This document shows positions 7,047-14,536 of a DNA stretch of 18,715 nucleotides, in pieces. This DNA is from Rhodospirillales bacterium (GTDB lineage Bacteria; Pseudomonadota; Alphaproteobacteria; CACIAM-22H2). The DNA is taken from the NCBI GenBank assembly GCA_016195145.1, contig JACQAF010000049.1, forward strand, positions 1-18,715, read 5' to 3'. Position numbers and translations under genes: made by a program. The notes beneath the pieces were generated by a model. That model did not search any database. It worked only from the letters and a program-made list of their open reading frames with translations, and was not told the origin of the DNA. Within the stretch, counting starts at the first letter, position 1, and each line of letters starts with the position of its first letter.

Positions 7047-8486
7047 TCATACGATGGCGTGCTGCTCGCGCAGCGTGCTGCGCAGTTTTGCGACGTCCAC
7101 GGCGCGTGGCGGTACGGCGGCCTGTACGGCGAGCGCGGCCGCTACGCCGGCGGCATGTCCGTAGGCCATGCACTGCGCGCCCATGCGCGCCGAACCGACC
7201 GCCTCGCGCGTTGCCGACAGGCAACGGCCGGCGACCAGCAACCCGTCCAGGGTGCGCGGCACCAAGGAACGATACGGAATGTCGTAGTCGCCGCCGTCGC
7301 GAACAAACAGATGTTGGCGCACATTCGGCTGACCCGGAACCTGTACGCTCATCGGATAGGCACCGCGCGCGATCCCGTCGGGAAAACGCGTTTGACTCTC
7401 GACATCCGCGCGCGTGAGTTCGTATTCGCCCGTCACCCGCCGCGACGCACGCACCGATACCGAAGGTGTCGTGGTGTGCAGGTAGCACTCTCGAAAGCCG
7501 GGAATATAACGCCGCAGCACATCGAGCGCGAGGCGTACTTGCCGTTGCCCCTCGACCTCGGCGCGGCTCATGGCCGCGCCATTCGTGGCGTCGAAGGTGA
7601 TGCTCGTCGCGTTCAGCGTCACGATATCGTGTCGATGCGGCACCGGAATGATGCTGAAACGGCTGCCGAACACCTTGAGCCGTCCCCAGGCGCTTCGATC
7701 CTCGCCGGTGATCTCCCACTCCGCCCAGTCCTTTCGCGGCACGTAGTCGCGGACCAGATTGGCGAGATAGATATAGGGGCAGTCGAAAATATCGCGTACC
7801 TGCTCGCGCATCACGCGCGCGGGGTCCAGGCCGCGCACTTCGCGCAGATAAGGATCGGCGAGCAGCATAAGCTTGTGCGGCTCGCGCCGGGAATCGTCGA
7901 TGAATGCGTCCGTATCGACCCCGGCGACGCGAAACACCAGTGTCGCGTTGAGCGCGGCCTCGGGAACGTCCTGTACGTACTCGGCGCCAGCGTGCACCGC
8001 AACGTCGGCGTCGCCGGTCGCGTCGATCGCGACCTGGGTGCGCAGATCGTGATAGCCGGATTTGTTGTGCACCCGCACGCCGATAACGCGATTGTTTTCG
8101 ACCAGCGCGCCGGTAAAGGCGCTGTGCAGCCACAAGTCGACGCCGGCTTGCTCGGCCATCTCGAACAATTCGATCTTCATCAGATCCGGATCGACCGGCG
8201 TGCACGAGCCGCCAACGCCGGTGGGATTGGGGCGATGCGGTTTCTCGCGCGTGCCGCCGCGGGCCGCGATCCGGTCCACCAATTCCTGCGGTAACCCCCG
8301 TACCACCTGCTCGCCACGGTTGTTGTGAAACGGAGTGATGTTGGCGAGCGCAAGGCACGTGCCCCCTAAATGACCGGAAGCCTCCACCAGACAGGTTCGT
8401 GCGCCCAGTCGCGCCGCCGCCACCGCCGCCACTGCCCCCGCAGTGCCGCCGCCCACCACCACCACATCATAGTTTTGACTACGCAT
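7047..8486 (-). CDS. FAD-dependent oxidoreductase (FAD_oxidored type)
   Basis: A 479-residue flavoprotein. It begins with a Rossmann dinucleotide-binding motif, GGGTAG at residues 12-17, and the ribose-binding Glu35 (LVEASGHLGG). AIDATGDADVA follows in the middle, and the C-terminal FAD contact reads LDGLLVAGRCLSATREAVG followed by a GAQCMAYG segment. This layout fits the FAD_oxidored group, many of which are of unknown substrate. There is no signal peptide, so it is probably cytoplasmic. The ATG at 8486 has AAGGGAAAG upstream on the minus strand. It heads the minus-strand operon with RidA and GntR and is divergent from the TctCBA transporter, which suggests oxidation of an imported carboxylate or amine. 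Substrate not identifiable from sequence. Confidence 0.85.
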   Translation of the reverse strand: MRSQNYDVVVVGGGTAGAVAAVAAARLGARTCLVEASGHLGGTCLALANITPFHNNRGEQVVRGLPQELVDRIAARGGTREKPHRPNPTGVGGSCTPVDPDLMKIELFEMAEQAGVDLWLHSAFTGALVENNRVIGVRVHNKSGYHDLRTQVAIDATGDADVAVHAGAEYVQDVPEAALNATLVFRVAGVDTDAFIDDSRREPHKLMLLADPYLREVRGLDPARVMREQVRDIFDCPYIYLANLVRDYVPRKDWAEWEITGEDRSAWGRLKVFGSRFSIIPVPHRHDIVTLNATSITFDATNGAAMSRAEVEGQRQVRLALDVLRRYIPGFRECYLHTTTPSVSVRASRRVTGEYELTRADVESQTRFPDGIARGAYPMSVQVPGQPNVRQHLFVRDGGDYDIPYRSLVPRTLDGLLVAGRCLSATREAVGSARMGAQCMAYGHAAGVAAALAVQAAVPPRAVDVAKLRSTLREQHAIV

Positions 8487-8600
8487 CGACTTTCCCTTTT
8501 CTTTCCTGCTCGATCCCGATTTCGGTGCTTCGAGACGATCTCGCTACATTTGAACTTGGCCGCCGCGGCCGCCACGATTACATGCAGTTTCTTCGCGCGA

Positions 8601-8708
8601 ATATGCAGGATAGCCAGAGACATCGTCGGACAAGAAACGGATCATCCCCGGCTTCGCCTGCGCACGAATCGGCTCATCGCTCGCCCCGCCGCCAAAAAAC
8701 GCTCTCAC
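8601..8708 (-). pseudogene. Relic of a second GntR/HutC-type regulator gene
   Basis: The minus-strand frame here reads AKPGMIRFLSDDVSGYPAY. This aligns with PLHFRFLSDDGAGYLPVF in the intact GntR protein at 5730-6551, the junction between the DNA-binding wing and the UTRA domain. At DNA level, 16 of 20 bases match between 8622-8641 and 6213-6232. Upstream, AFFGGGASDEP occupies the place of GRGSFVTD. There is no helix-turn-helix before it and no ligand domain after it, so only a fragment survives. A short open frame (8738 to 8544) spans it, but that is probably chance. Confidence 0.55.
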
Positions 8709-8742
8709 GGCGTCGGGCTCGGGCTCGGCTGTGTACATAAAT

Positions 8743-8771
8743 ATACTATATAGTAATTGAAGAACTGTCAA
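8743..8771 (-). promoter_or_regulatory. Promoter with overlapping palindromic operator, toward the FAD oxidoreductase
   Basis: On the minus strand TTGACA (8766-8771) lies 17 bases before TAGTAT (8743-8748), a perfect -35 and a 4-of-6 -10 hexamer. The 12-base perfect palindrome TACTATATAGTA at 8744-8755 covers the -10 and part of the spacer, where a repressor would block RNA polymerase. The leader to the ATG at 8486 would be about 250 bases. The GntR protein is the obvious candidate binder, by inference. Confidence 0.55.
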
Positions 8772-8892
8772 ACCCGTCTCCGGTGGAATCACATCTTTTG
8801 CGACGCTTTGAACGGCGCATCTGGCCAAGCAGTTTTCCGGCGTTTACGAAATTCCTCCCGCAATTTTCAGGCCTAGCAAATTGCGTTTCGTA

Positions 8893-8904
8893 ACTATATA
8901 GTAT
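8893..8904 (+). promoter_or_regulatory. Second copy of the palindromic site, upstream of tctC
   Basis: ACTATATAGTAT at 8893-8904 is identical to the minus-strand sequence at 8754-8743, so the two copies face outward toward the two operons. It contains the 10-base palindrome ACTATATAGT, and TAGTAT could serve as a -10 hexamer 51 bases before the tctC ATG. No good -35 is visible at the right spacing, so the promoter assignment is weaker than for the other copy. Confidence 0.5.
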
Positions 8905-8955
8905 GGGTTTGCTTCTGTGAATTCAGCGCAAGGGAGCAATTCCAGGGAGGACACC

Positions 8956-9918
8956 ATGATCGCAACGAACGTCACGACCATCGGCCGCTGCGCGCGCGTG
9001 GGTATGACCGCGTTATTGGCTACCGTTGGATTATGCGGAACTGCGTTCGCACAGAACTATCCGACACGGCCGATCGAAATGACCGTGGGCTGGGGGCCCG
9101 GCGGCGGCGCGGACGTTGCCGGACGGACATTAGCGCGTCTGCTCGAGCCAGAGATCAAAGTGTCGATCCCGGTCGAGAACGTCGCTGGCGCAACTGGGGT
9201 GACCGGTCTGTTGAAAATGATCAACAGCCAGGCGGAAGGCTACCAGATCGCAATCGTCACAGTCGATACCTACGGATTGCTCAATACGCCGGGGCAGCGC
9301 TGGTCGATGCGTGATGTGATCCCGCTCGCCGTGCTGACGCAACAGCGCTCGGGCTATTTCGTGAAGGAGGACAGCCCGCTCAAGACTTGGGCGGACGTCG
9401 AAAAGGCGGCGGCCGGCAATGCCCTGAAAGTCGCCCTCACCGGCCTGGGTTCGTCCGAGGATGTCGTCACGATGACCGTAGCCAAACGCAGGAACCTAAA
9501 ACTAACCTCGGTTCCCTATGCGAGGCCGGGCGAGCGGTACGCGGCGGCGATCGGCGGCCATGTCGATCTGCTCTATGAGCAGGCCGGCGACATCAAAGGC
9601 TTCATCGAAAGCAAGCAGCTCCGACCGATTCTTTTCCTCGCCAACGAACGGGGCGCTCCCTTCGAGAATGTGCAGATCAGCAAGGAGATCGGACTCGATC
9701 TCGTGGCCGACCAGTTCCGGACGGTGGCGATCAAGGGCGGAACGCCGCCCGATCGGGTCAAGTTTCTTGAGGCCGGAATTGCCAAAGTGACGGCGTCCGA
9801 TGAATACAAAAAATATCTCATCGACCAATGGGCCGACCCCAAAAGCGTTCTCCTCGGCGAGTCGGCTATATCTTACATCTCGCAAGAGGTCGAAACGCTG
9901 GGCAGGCTTATGAAATGA
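8956..9918 (+). CDS. tctC: Tripartite tricarboxylate transporter substrate-binding protein (TctC/Bug family)
   Basis: A 320-residue periplasmic solute-binding protein. Residues 1-32 are a signal peptide with a basic start, a hydrophobic core and an AFA cleavage site before QNYP. The mature protein begins with PTRPIEMTVGWGPGGGAD, the Bug-family ligand-binding signature, followed by GATGVTGL and later DLLYEQAG. Such proteins capture carboxylates and hand them to the TctAB membrane complex. The ATG at 8956 is preferred over a GTG at 8917 because AGGGAGG at 8944-8950 lies five bases before it and the signal peptide then has normal length. It starts the transporter operon divergent from the oxidoreductase. 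Ligand cannot be read from sequence. Confidence 0.92.
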   Translation: MIATNVTTIGRCARVGMTALLATVGLCGTAFAQNYPTRPIEMTVGWGPGGGADVAGRTLARLLEPEIKVSIPVENVAGATGVTGLLKMINSQAEGYQIAIVTVDTYGLLNTPGQRWSMRDVIPLAVLTQQRSGYFVKEDSPLKTWADVEKAAAGNALKVALTGLGSSEDVVTMTVAKRRNLKLTSVPYARPGERYAAAIGGHVDLLYEQAGDIKGFIESKQLRPILFLANERGAPFENVQISKEIGLDLVADQFRTVAIKGGTPPDRVKFLEAGIAKVTASDEYKKYLIDQWADPKSVLLGESAISYISQEVETLGRLMK

Positions 9919-9997
9919 ACGCGCGGGCGAGTTGGGTTCGCCGCCCCATTCGCCATCGATCCGTCCGCGTAGGTCCGATAACAGCCGAGGAATGCCA

Positions 9998-10585
9998 ATG
10001 ATTGAGATGCGTGTACGACTTACGCGGTCACTGCCGTACTTTATCGCGCTTAGCGGCGGTCTTTGGCTTTGGCACGCGGCCGACGGCTTCGCGTTGGCGA
10101 GCCCCGGCCGCGTCGGCCCCGAAGCCTGGCCGCGGGTGATCTTGGCCCTTCTGATCGTTTCGGCAGTTGTGGGCGCGATCCAGGCGCTCGTCCGCAACGT
10201 CGACGAGGGCAACGCCAGCGCATTGATCAAATCGGCGACGAAAGCCGTTGGCCGGGAGGGGGAGATCGAGGCGGACCTCCAGATCGAAGCCGGCGATCCG
10301 AGCACGCGTCAACCTTTGTGGGCCGGCGCCGCGATCATCCTGTTGTTTGGGTTCGTCGCGGTCATTCCCTATATCGGGTTCACGCTGGCCACCTTTCTTC
10401 TCATGTTCGGCATCATAATGTGCGCTGGCTACCGGAGGCCGGGTATCGCCGCCGTGACCGCCGCCATCGGCACGCTCGCCTTTTTCGTCATTTTCCAGCG
10501 TATCGCCTACATTTCGCTTCCACTCGGCGCCGGACCGTTCCAGGAATTCTCGACATCGCTGATGGCAGCCTTCGGCGTCAAATAG
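9998..10585 (+). CDS. tctB: Tripartite tricarboxylate transporter small membrane subunit (TctB)
   Basis: A 195-residue membrane protein with about four hydrophobic helices (roughly residues 10-25, 43-62, 105-140 and 148-170) and a polar loop of about 40 residues between the second and third. This layout and the PGRVGPEAWPR segment after the first helix are typical of TctB, the small subunit that partners TctA. The ATG at 9998 is preferred because GAGGA ends six bases upstream; another ATG at 9992 and longer frames from 9932 lack this support. It lies 79 bases after tctC and 11 before tctA. Confidence 0.85.
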   Translation: MIEMRVRLTRSLPYFIALSGGLWLWHAADGFALASPGRVGPEAWPRVILALLIVSAVVGAIQALVRNVDEGNASALIKSATKAVGREGEIEADLQIEAGDPSTRQPLWAGAAIILLFGFVAVIPYIGFTLATFLLMFGIIMCAGYRRPGIAAVTAAIGTLAFFVIFQRIAYISLPLGAGPFQEFSTSLMAAFGVK

Positions 10586-10596
10586 AAAGCCGAACC

Positions 10597-12090
10597 ATGG
10601 ACATCCTCTCCCTTCTTGCCCAAGGGTTTCAAACCGTCCTCTTCAACCCGCTAAACCTGTTCATCATGGTGATCGGTTTGGCGCTCGGCCTGATCGTCGC
10701 CGTGCTTCCCGGTCTGACCCTGGTGATGGGGGTCGTCCTCGCACTGCCGTTCACTTACGGGATGGGGATCCTCCCGGCCATCATTCTGCTGACGGCGATG
10801 TACGTATCCGGAACCTATGGCGGGGCCTTCACGTCGATTCTGTTTCGTATTCCGGGCGAACCGATGGACGTGCCGCTGTTATGGGACGGCTATACCATGG
10901 CGCGCCGCGGCGAGCCGGCCCTAGCGCTCGGTTGGACGCTGTTTTCGGCTTTCGCCGGCGGCCTAGTTGCCGCCGTAGCGATGGTCATACTCTCGGGACC
11001 GGTCGCCATGATCGCGCTCGCGCTCTCGACCCCCGAGTATTTCGCGATCATTTTGCTTGGGCTCATGTCCGTCGTAACCTTGGCCGGCGGCGCGCTCGCG
11101 AAGGCGCTGATTTCCCTCTGTATCGGCCTGTTGCTCGCGACCGTGGGCACCGACCCAACCTATGGGAACCTGCGGTACGATTTTAACGTGCCGGCACTCG
11201 CCGACGGCGTTGATTACCTTCTGGTGATGATCGGCGCCTATGGGTTGGGCGAGGTGCTCACACGCATGGAACAGCGAGGCGAAACGGCGGGGATCGCTCG
11301 AACCAGCACAATCACGACGCGATTGCCGAATCTTGCCGCCGTCCTGAAGACCAAGTGGACCTTCGTGCGCGGCTCGATCGTCGGATTCATCATCGGCGTC
11401 GTTCCCGGCGCGGGGGCGACGATCGCGTCGTTCGTAAGCTACGGCATCGAGGGACAATACGGCAAGAATCGCCGCCAGCTCGGATCCGGCATCGCCGAAG
11501 GAATTATTGCGCCCCAGACGGCGGCAACGTCCTCGGTCGGCGGCGCCATGGTGCCGCTGCTCACCATGGGTATTCCCGGCTCGGGCGCGACAGCGATCAT
11601 CCTCGCCGCGTTCATGTTGCATGGCGTGCAGCCCGGCCCGCACGTCTTCTTCAAGTCGGCCGATCTCGTCTATGCGATTTTCGCCTCGATTTTCGTCGCT
11701 GTCATCGGCATGTGCATCATCGGTTACTTCGCCATCAAGCTGCTGGTGAAGGTGCTTGAATTTCCCGAGGCCATCACCTCGGCCTTCGTCGTGATGTTCT
11801 GCTTCATGGGCGCGCTCGCCTCCCGTTCGACCACCGGAGATTTGTGGCTGATCGCGGCCTTCGGGATCCTCGGTTATCTCTTCGAGCGCTACCGCTTCCC
11901 GATCGCGCCGATGGTGCTCGGCGCCATCCTCGGTCCGTTGGCGGAGAGTAACTTCATGACCACCATGATCAGCTTCACGAACGATTGGACGGTCTTCTTC
12001 ACGCGCCCGATCAGCGGTTCGATCATGGCTTTCAACATTCTCACGCTTACCTACACTTTCTATAACGGTTGGCGATCAAAGCGCGGATAA
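10597..12090 (+). CDS. tctA: Tripartite tricarboxylate transporter large membrane subunit (TctA)
   Basis: A 497-residue integral membrane protein, the usual length for TctA, with about 10 to 12 membrane segments. Signature stretches include AVLPGLTLVMGVVLALPF near the N-terminus, VVPGAGATIASFVSYG mid-protein, and GIPGSGATAIILAAF with HGVQPGPHVF further on. TctA forms the translocation path and uses the ion gradient to import the carboxylate delivered by TctC. The ATG at 10597 is 11 bases after the tctB stop and has only a weak ribosome binding site, so coupling is likely. The frame is open much further upstream to 10063, but that part runs across tctB and is not coding. Last gene of the transporter operon. 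Confidence 0.93.
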   Translation: MDILSLLAQGFQTVLFNPLNLFIMVIGLALGLIVAVLPGLTLVMGVVLALPFTYGMGILPAIILLTAMYVSGTYGGAFTSILFRIPGEPMDVPLLWDGYTMARRGEPALALGWTLFSAFAGGLVAAVAMVILSGPVAMIALALSTPEYFAIILLGLMSVVTLAGGALAKALISLCIGLLLATVGTDPTYGNLRYDFNVPALADGVDYLLVMIGAYGLGEVLTRMEQRGETAGIARTSTITTRLPNLAAVLKTKWTFVRGSIVGFIIGVVPGAGATIASFVSYGIEGQYGKNRRQLGSGIAEGIIAPQTAATSSVGGAMVPLLTMGIPGSGATAIILAAFMLHGVQPGPHVFFKSADLVYAIFASIFVAVIGMCIIGYFAIKLLVKVLEFPEAITSAFVVMFCFMGALASRSTTGDLWLIAAFGILGYLFERYRFPIAPMVLGAILGPLAESNFMTTMISFTNDWTVFFTRPISGSIMAFNILTLTYTFYNGWRSKRG

Positions 12091-12271
12091 AGGCCCGCCG
12101 ATATCCTTCCCGTAATCCCTCGGGCCCGCCCAGTTATTTATGGCGCCGCTATTGCCTCCCGCAAAAATAATCTGTGATATACATTATATATCAATAAGAT
12201 AACCAAAATGGACGACGCGGACCCGGTTTCGCGTTATAGAGGCCTTGGTGCAGTCAAATTCGTGGGATTCG
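12091..12271 (+). promoter_or_regulatory. AT-rich promoter region upstream of lptF
   Basis: A 181-base gap after tctA. The interval 12160-12207 is sharply AT-rich compared with its surroundings and contains TGATATA at 12175-12181 and its inverted copy TATATCA at 12187-12193 around a five-base spacer. TTGCCT at 12152-12157 could be a -35, but no -10 at standard spacing fits well. It is the likely transcription start region for lptFG. No clear terminator for the Tct operon is visible. Confidence 0.4.
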
Positions 12272-13300
12272 ATGACCCGGCGGCTTACCCGCTATATTTT
12301 TTTCCAGCTGACGACGGTGGTGGTGCTGGTCACCGTCACGCTGACCTGCGCCATGTGGCTCACCCAGTCGCTGCGCTTCATCGAGTTGATCGTCAATCGC
12401 GGCCTGTCGGTCGGGGCCTATTTCTACCTTACCATGCTGCTGCTGCCGACCTTCCTGTCGGTGATGCTGCCGGTCGCGTTGTTCACTGCAGTCATCTTCC
12501 TGGCCAGCGGGGTTGTCACCATCGGTTATCTGTTGTCGCTTTATCTCCTGCCCGTCAGTTACAGCAAGTTCAAAGACCTCGAATTCAATTTTCGCAACGA
12601 TTTCTCGGCCATTTTGCTGCGCGAGGGGGTATTCAACAACGTCAGCCCCGGCATTACCGTCTATGTCCGCTCGCGCGAAGCGACGGGCGAGATGCTCGGC
12701 ATCATGATCTATGACAATCGCACGCCCGAAAAACCGGTGACCGTCCTTGCCGAGCGAGGAACGCTGGCCATGACCGACGAAGGTCCCCGGGTGATCATGG
12801 TCAACGGCAACCGCCAGCAGGTCGACCGCAAAGAAGGGAAGCTGTCCCTGCTCTATTTCGAGCGTTATAGCGTCGATCTGGGTCAGCTCGGCCGCAGCGG
12901 TGGCGAACGCTGGCGCGAACCGAGCGAACGGTTTCTCGGCGAATTGTTGTCGCCGGGTTCGTCGGAAGCCGATCGCGTTTATGCCCACAAGTTGCGCGCC
13001 GAGGCCCATACCAGGCTCACCCAGCCGCTTTACGCGCTGGCCTTCGTCATGATCGGCCTCGCCGCCATGCTATCGGGCGAATTTAACCGCCGCGGCCAGA
13101 CGCGGCGCGTCCTGGTCGCGATCGGGCTCGTCGTCGTCCTGCAGACCGCCGGTATCGCCTTGCAGAACGCCATAGTCAAGGCGCCGCAACTCACCCTTCT
13201 TCTCTACCTTCTCGTGTTGCTGGCGATCGGCGCCGCGGCGTGGTGGCTTTTGCGGACGCCGTCGCGCCGCCGGGCCGAAGCCTGGCTACCCACGGGCTAA
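12272..13300 (+). CDS. lptF: LPS export permease LptF, lacking the coupling-helix segment
   Basis: A 342-residue LptF-like permease, part of the LptB2FG complex that extracts lipopolysaccharide from the inner membrane. MTRRLTRYIFFQL at the start, WLTQSLRFIELIVNRGLS, the YLLPVSYSKFKDLEF segment, and the periplasmic beta-jellyroll part with MVNGNRQQVDRKEGKLSLLYF are all recognisable, as are the C-terminal membrane helices. The ATG at 12272 is chosen over TTG 12245 because family members begin here. In E. coli LptF, a cytoplasmic segment with TESEITVMHACGLS lies between membrane segments 2 and 3. Here FTAVIF (residues 71-76) runs straight into LASGVVTIGY, and about 55 residues carry no charge. 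About 30 residues are therefore missing, including the place of E. coli Glu84. Function is doubtful. Confidence 0.85.
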   Translation: MTRRLTRYIFFQLTTVVVLVTVTLTCAMWLTQSLRFIELIVNRGLSVGAYFYLTMLLLPTFLSVMLPVALFTAVIFLASGVVTIGYLLSLYLLPVSYSKFKDLEFNFRNDFSAILLREGVFNNVSPGITVYVRSREATGEMLGIMIYDNRTPEKPVTVLAERGTLAMTDEGPRVIMVNGNRQQVDRKEGKLSLLYFERYSVDLGQLGRSGGERWREPSERFLGELLSPGSSEADRVYAHKLRAEAHTRLTQPLYALAFVMIGLAAMLSGEFNRRGQTRRVLVAIGLVVVLQTAGIALQNAIVKAPQLTLLLYLLVLLAIGAAAWWLLRTPSRRRAEAWLPTG

Positions 13301-14403
13301 TGGCGATGCGCCTGTCGCCGACCCTGTCGCTCTATATCGGCCGCCAATTTGCCAGCTGGTTCGTCGGCGTTTTTCTGGCCTTGATTGCCATCGTTTTTCT
13401 GTTCGATCTGGTCGAATTACTGCGTCGCGCCTCGGGCAAGGCGGACGCGACCTTCGCCATTGTCATCCGCATGTCGCTGTTCAAGCTGCCCAATCTTGCG
13501 CAGGACATGGTGCCATTCGTGGTGCTCGCCGCCGCAATGCTCACCTTCTGGCGTTTGACGCGCAACCAGGAATTGACTGTCGTGCGCGCGGCCGGCGTAT
13601 CGGTGTGGCAGTTCCTTCTACCGGTGGTCGCCATTGCCGTCTTTTTCGGCGGCCTGAAGATCGCGGTGCTTAACCCCGTCGCGGCGGTTCTTTATGGCAA
13701 ATTCGAGCAGATCGAATCGCGCTACCTGCGCGGCCGGTCGAGCCTGCTCGCCGTGTCGCCGACCGGCTTGTGGCTGCGCGAGGTCGACGGCGGCACGAAC
13801 TCGGTGGTGCATGCGCAACGCATCTCGTCCCAGGATCTCGAACTGCAGGACGTGATGATCCTCAGTTTCGAGGGGTCGCAAGACCGGTTCATCGGCCGGG
13901 TCGATGCCTCCACTGCCCGCCTGATGCCGGGGTACTGGGAACTGCGCGACGCGTGGATCACCGCGCCGGAGCGGCCGGCGCGCTTTGAAAAAGAGTTCAA
14001 CCTGCCGACCGAAATGACCGTTGAGCGCATCCAGGAAGGCTTCGCCTCGCCGGAAACCATCTCGTTCTGGGAATTGCCGGCGTTCATCCGCATGCTGGAG
14101 AATGCCGGGTTTTCGGCGCTCCGGCATCGCTTGTACTGGCACTCTCTGGTCGCCGGGCCGTTGCTTCTCTTCGCCATGGTGCTGATTGCCGCCAGTTTTT
14201 CGTTACGGCCGTCGCGACAGGGCGGTGCTCTGACCATGGTCGTTGGTGGGATTACCGCCGGTTTCCTCCTGTTTTTCCTGTCCAATATCATCGCCGCGCT
14301 CGGCCAAAGCGCCAGCTTGCCGGTGCTTCTGGCTGCCTGGGCCCCCACCGCGGTCAGCACCCTTCTCGGCGTGGCGACGCTGCTTTATCTCGAAGACGGA
14401 TGA
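13300..14403 (+). CDS. lptG: LPS export permease LptG
   Basis: A 367-residue partner of LptF in the LptB2FG lipopolysaccharide extractor. Six membrane segments, three at each end, flank a periplasmic jellyroll domain (about residues 130-260). The cytoplasmic coupling helix between segments 2 and 3 is intact: WRLTRNQELTVVRAAGVS with Glu91 in the position of the conserved LptB-contacting glutamate. SFSLRPSRQGG after the periplasmic domain is typical. The ATG at 13300 overlaps the lptF stop codon as TAATG, indicating coupled translation; a second ATG two codons later is possible. In many alphaproteobacteria lptD follows, but here surA comes next after 133 bases. Confidence 0.92.
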   Translation: MAMRLSPTLSLYIGRQFASWFVGVFLALIAIVFLFDLVELLRRASGKADATFAIVIRMSLFKLPNLAQDMVPFVVLAAAMLTFWRLTRNQELTVVRAAGVSVWQFLLPVVAIAVFFGGLKIAVLNPVAAVLYGKFEQIESRYLRGRSSLLAVSPTGLWLREVDGGTNSVVHAQRISSQDLELQDVMILSFEGSQDRFIGRVDASTARLMPGYWELRDAWITAPERPARFEKEFNLPTEMTVERIQEGFASPETISFWELPAFIRMLENAGFSALRHRLYWHSLVAGPLLLFAMVLIAASFSLRPSRQGGALTMVVGGITAGFLLFFLSNIIAALGQSASLPVLLAAWAPTAVSTLLGVATLLYLEDG

Positions 14404-14536
14404 CGTTACCTGCCCCATGGCCTGCGTTGCCGGCATGGACGGGAGCGCGTATATATCCCCCAATGGCGGCTGCCCGCGCCACAGGTCGCCGCGACCGCTT
14501 ATGATGATGCCGTAACCAATACTGCCCGGATCGACC
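14404..14536 (+). other. Gap between lptG and surA where lptD would be expected
   Basis: This 133-base stretch holds no convincing gene. A 34-codon frame starts with an ATG overlapping the lptG stop codon (14400), but it resembles nothing I recognise. GCGTATATATCC around 14447-14458 is a possible -10-like element for surA, without a clear -35. LptD proteins have roughly 700-800 residues, so it is wholly absent from this position. Confidence 0.5.

Larger units (their letters stand above)
8487..8955. other. Divergent regulatory gap between the oxidoreductase and tctC
   Basis: A 469-base gap between divergent genes. From the FAD-gene side it contains a relic of a GntR-type coding sequence (about 8601-8708), a minus-strand promoter overlapping a palindrome (8743-8771), an unassigned stretch 8772-8892, and a second copy of the palindrome facing tctC (8893-8904). 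The AT-rich palindromes stand out against GC-rich surroundings. No complete small gene was found. Confidence 0.65.

Noticed and set aside
6961..8358. Long minus- and plus-strand open frames over the FAD oxidoreductase
   Set aside because: They are arginine-rich shadow frames of the GC-rich flavoprotein gene and show no family motifs.
8544..8738. Short minus-strand ORF as a leader peptide gene for the FAD operon
   Set aside because: Its recognisable part matches the interior of a GntR-type protein, so relic sequence is the simpler explanation.
8917..8955. GTG start of tctC at 8917
   Set aside because: The ATG at 8956 has a strong ribosome binding site and gives a normal signal peptide.
10063..10596. 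A 178-codon N-terminal extension of TctA
   Set aside because: It lies across tctB in another frame and is arginine-rich, and the conserved TctA start is at 10597.
12208..12714. Plus-strand open frame of 168 codons over the lptF start
   Set aside because: It is out of frame with lptF, has low-complexity composition and resembles no protein family; it is a shadow of lptF.
14400..14504. 34-codon open frame overlapping the lptG stop, as a possible lptD start
   Set aside because: It has no signal peptide or LptD similarity that I can recognise and is short enough to be chance.
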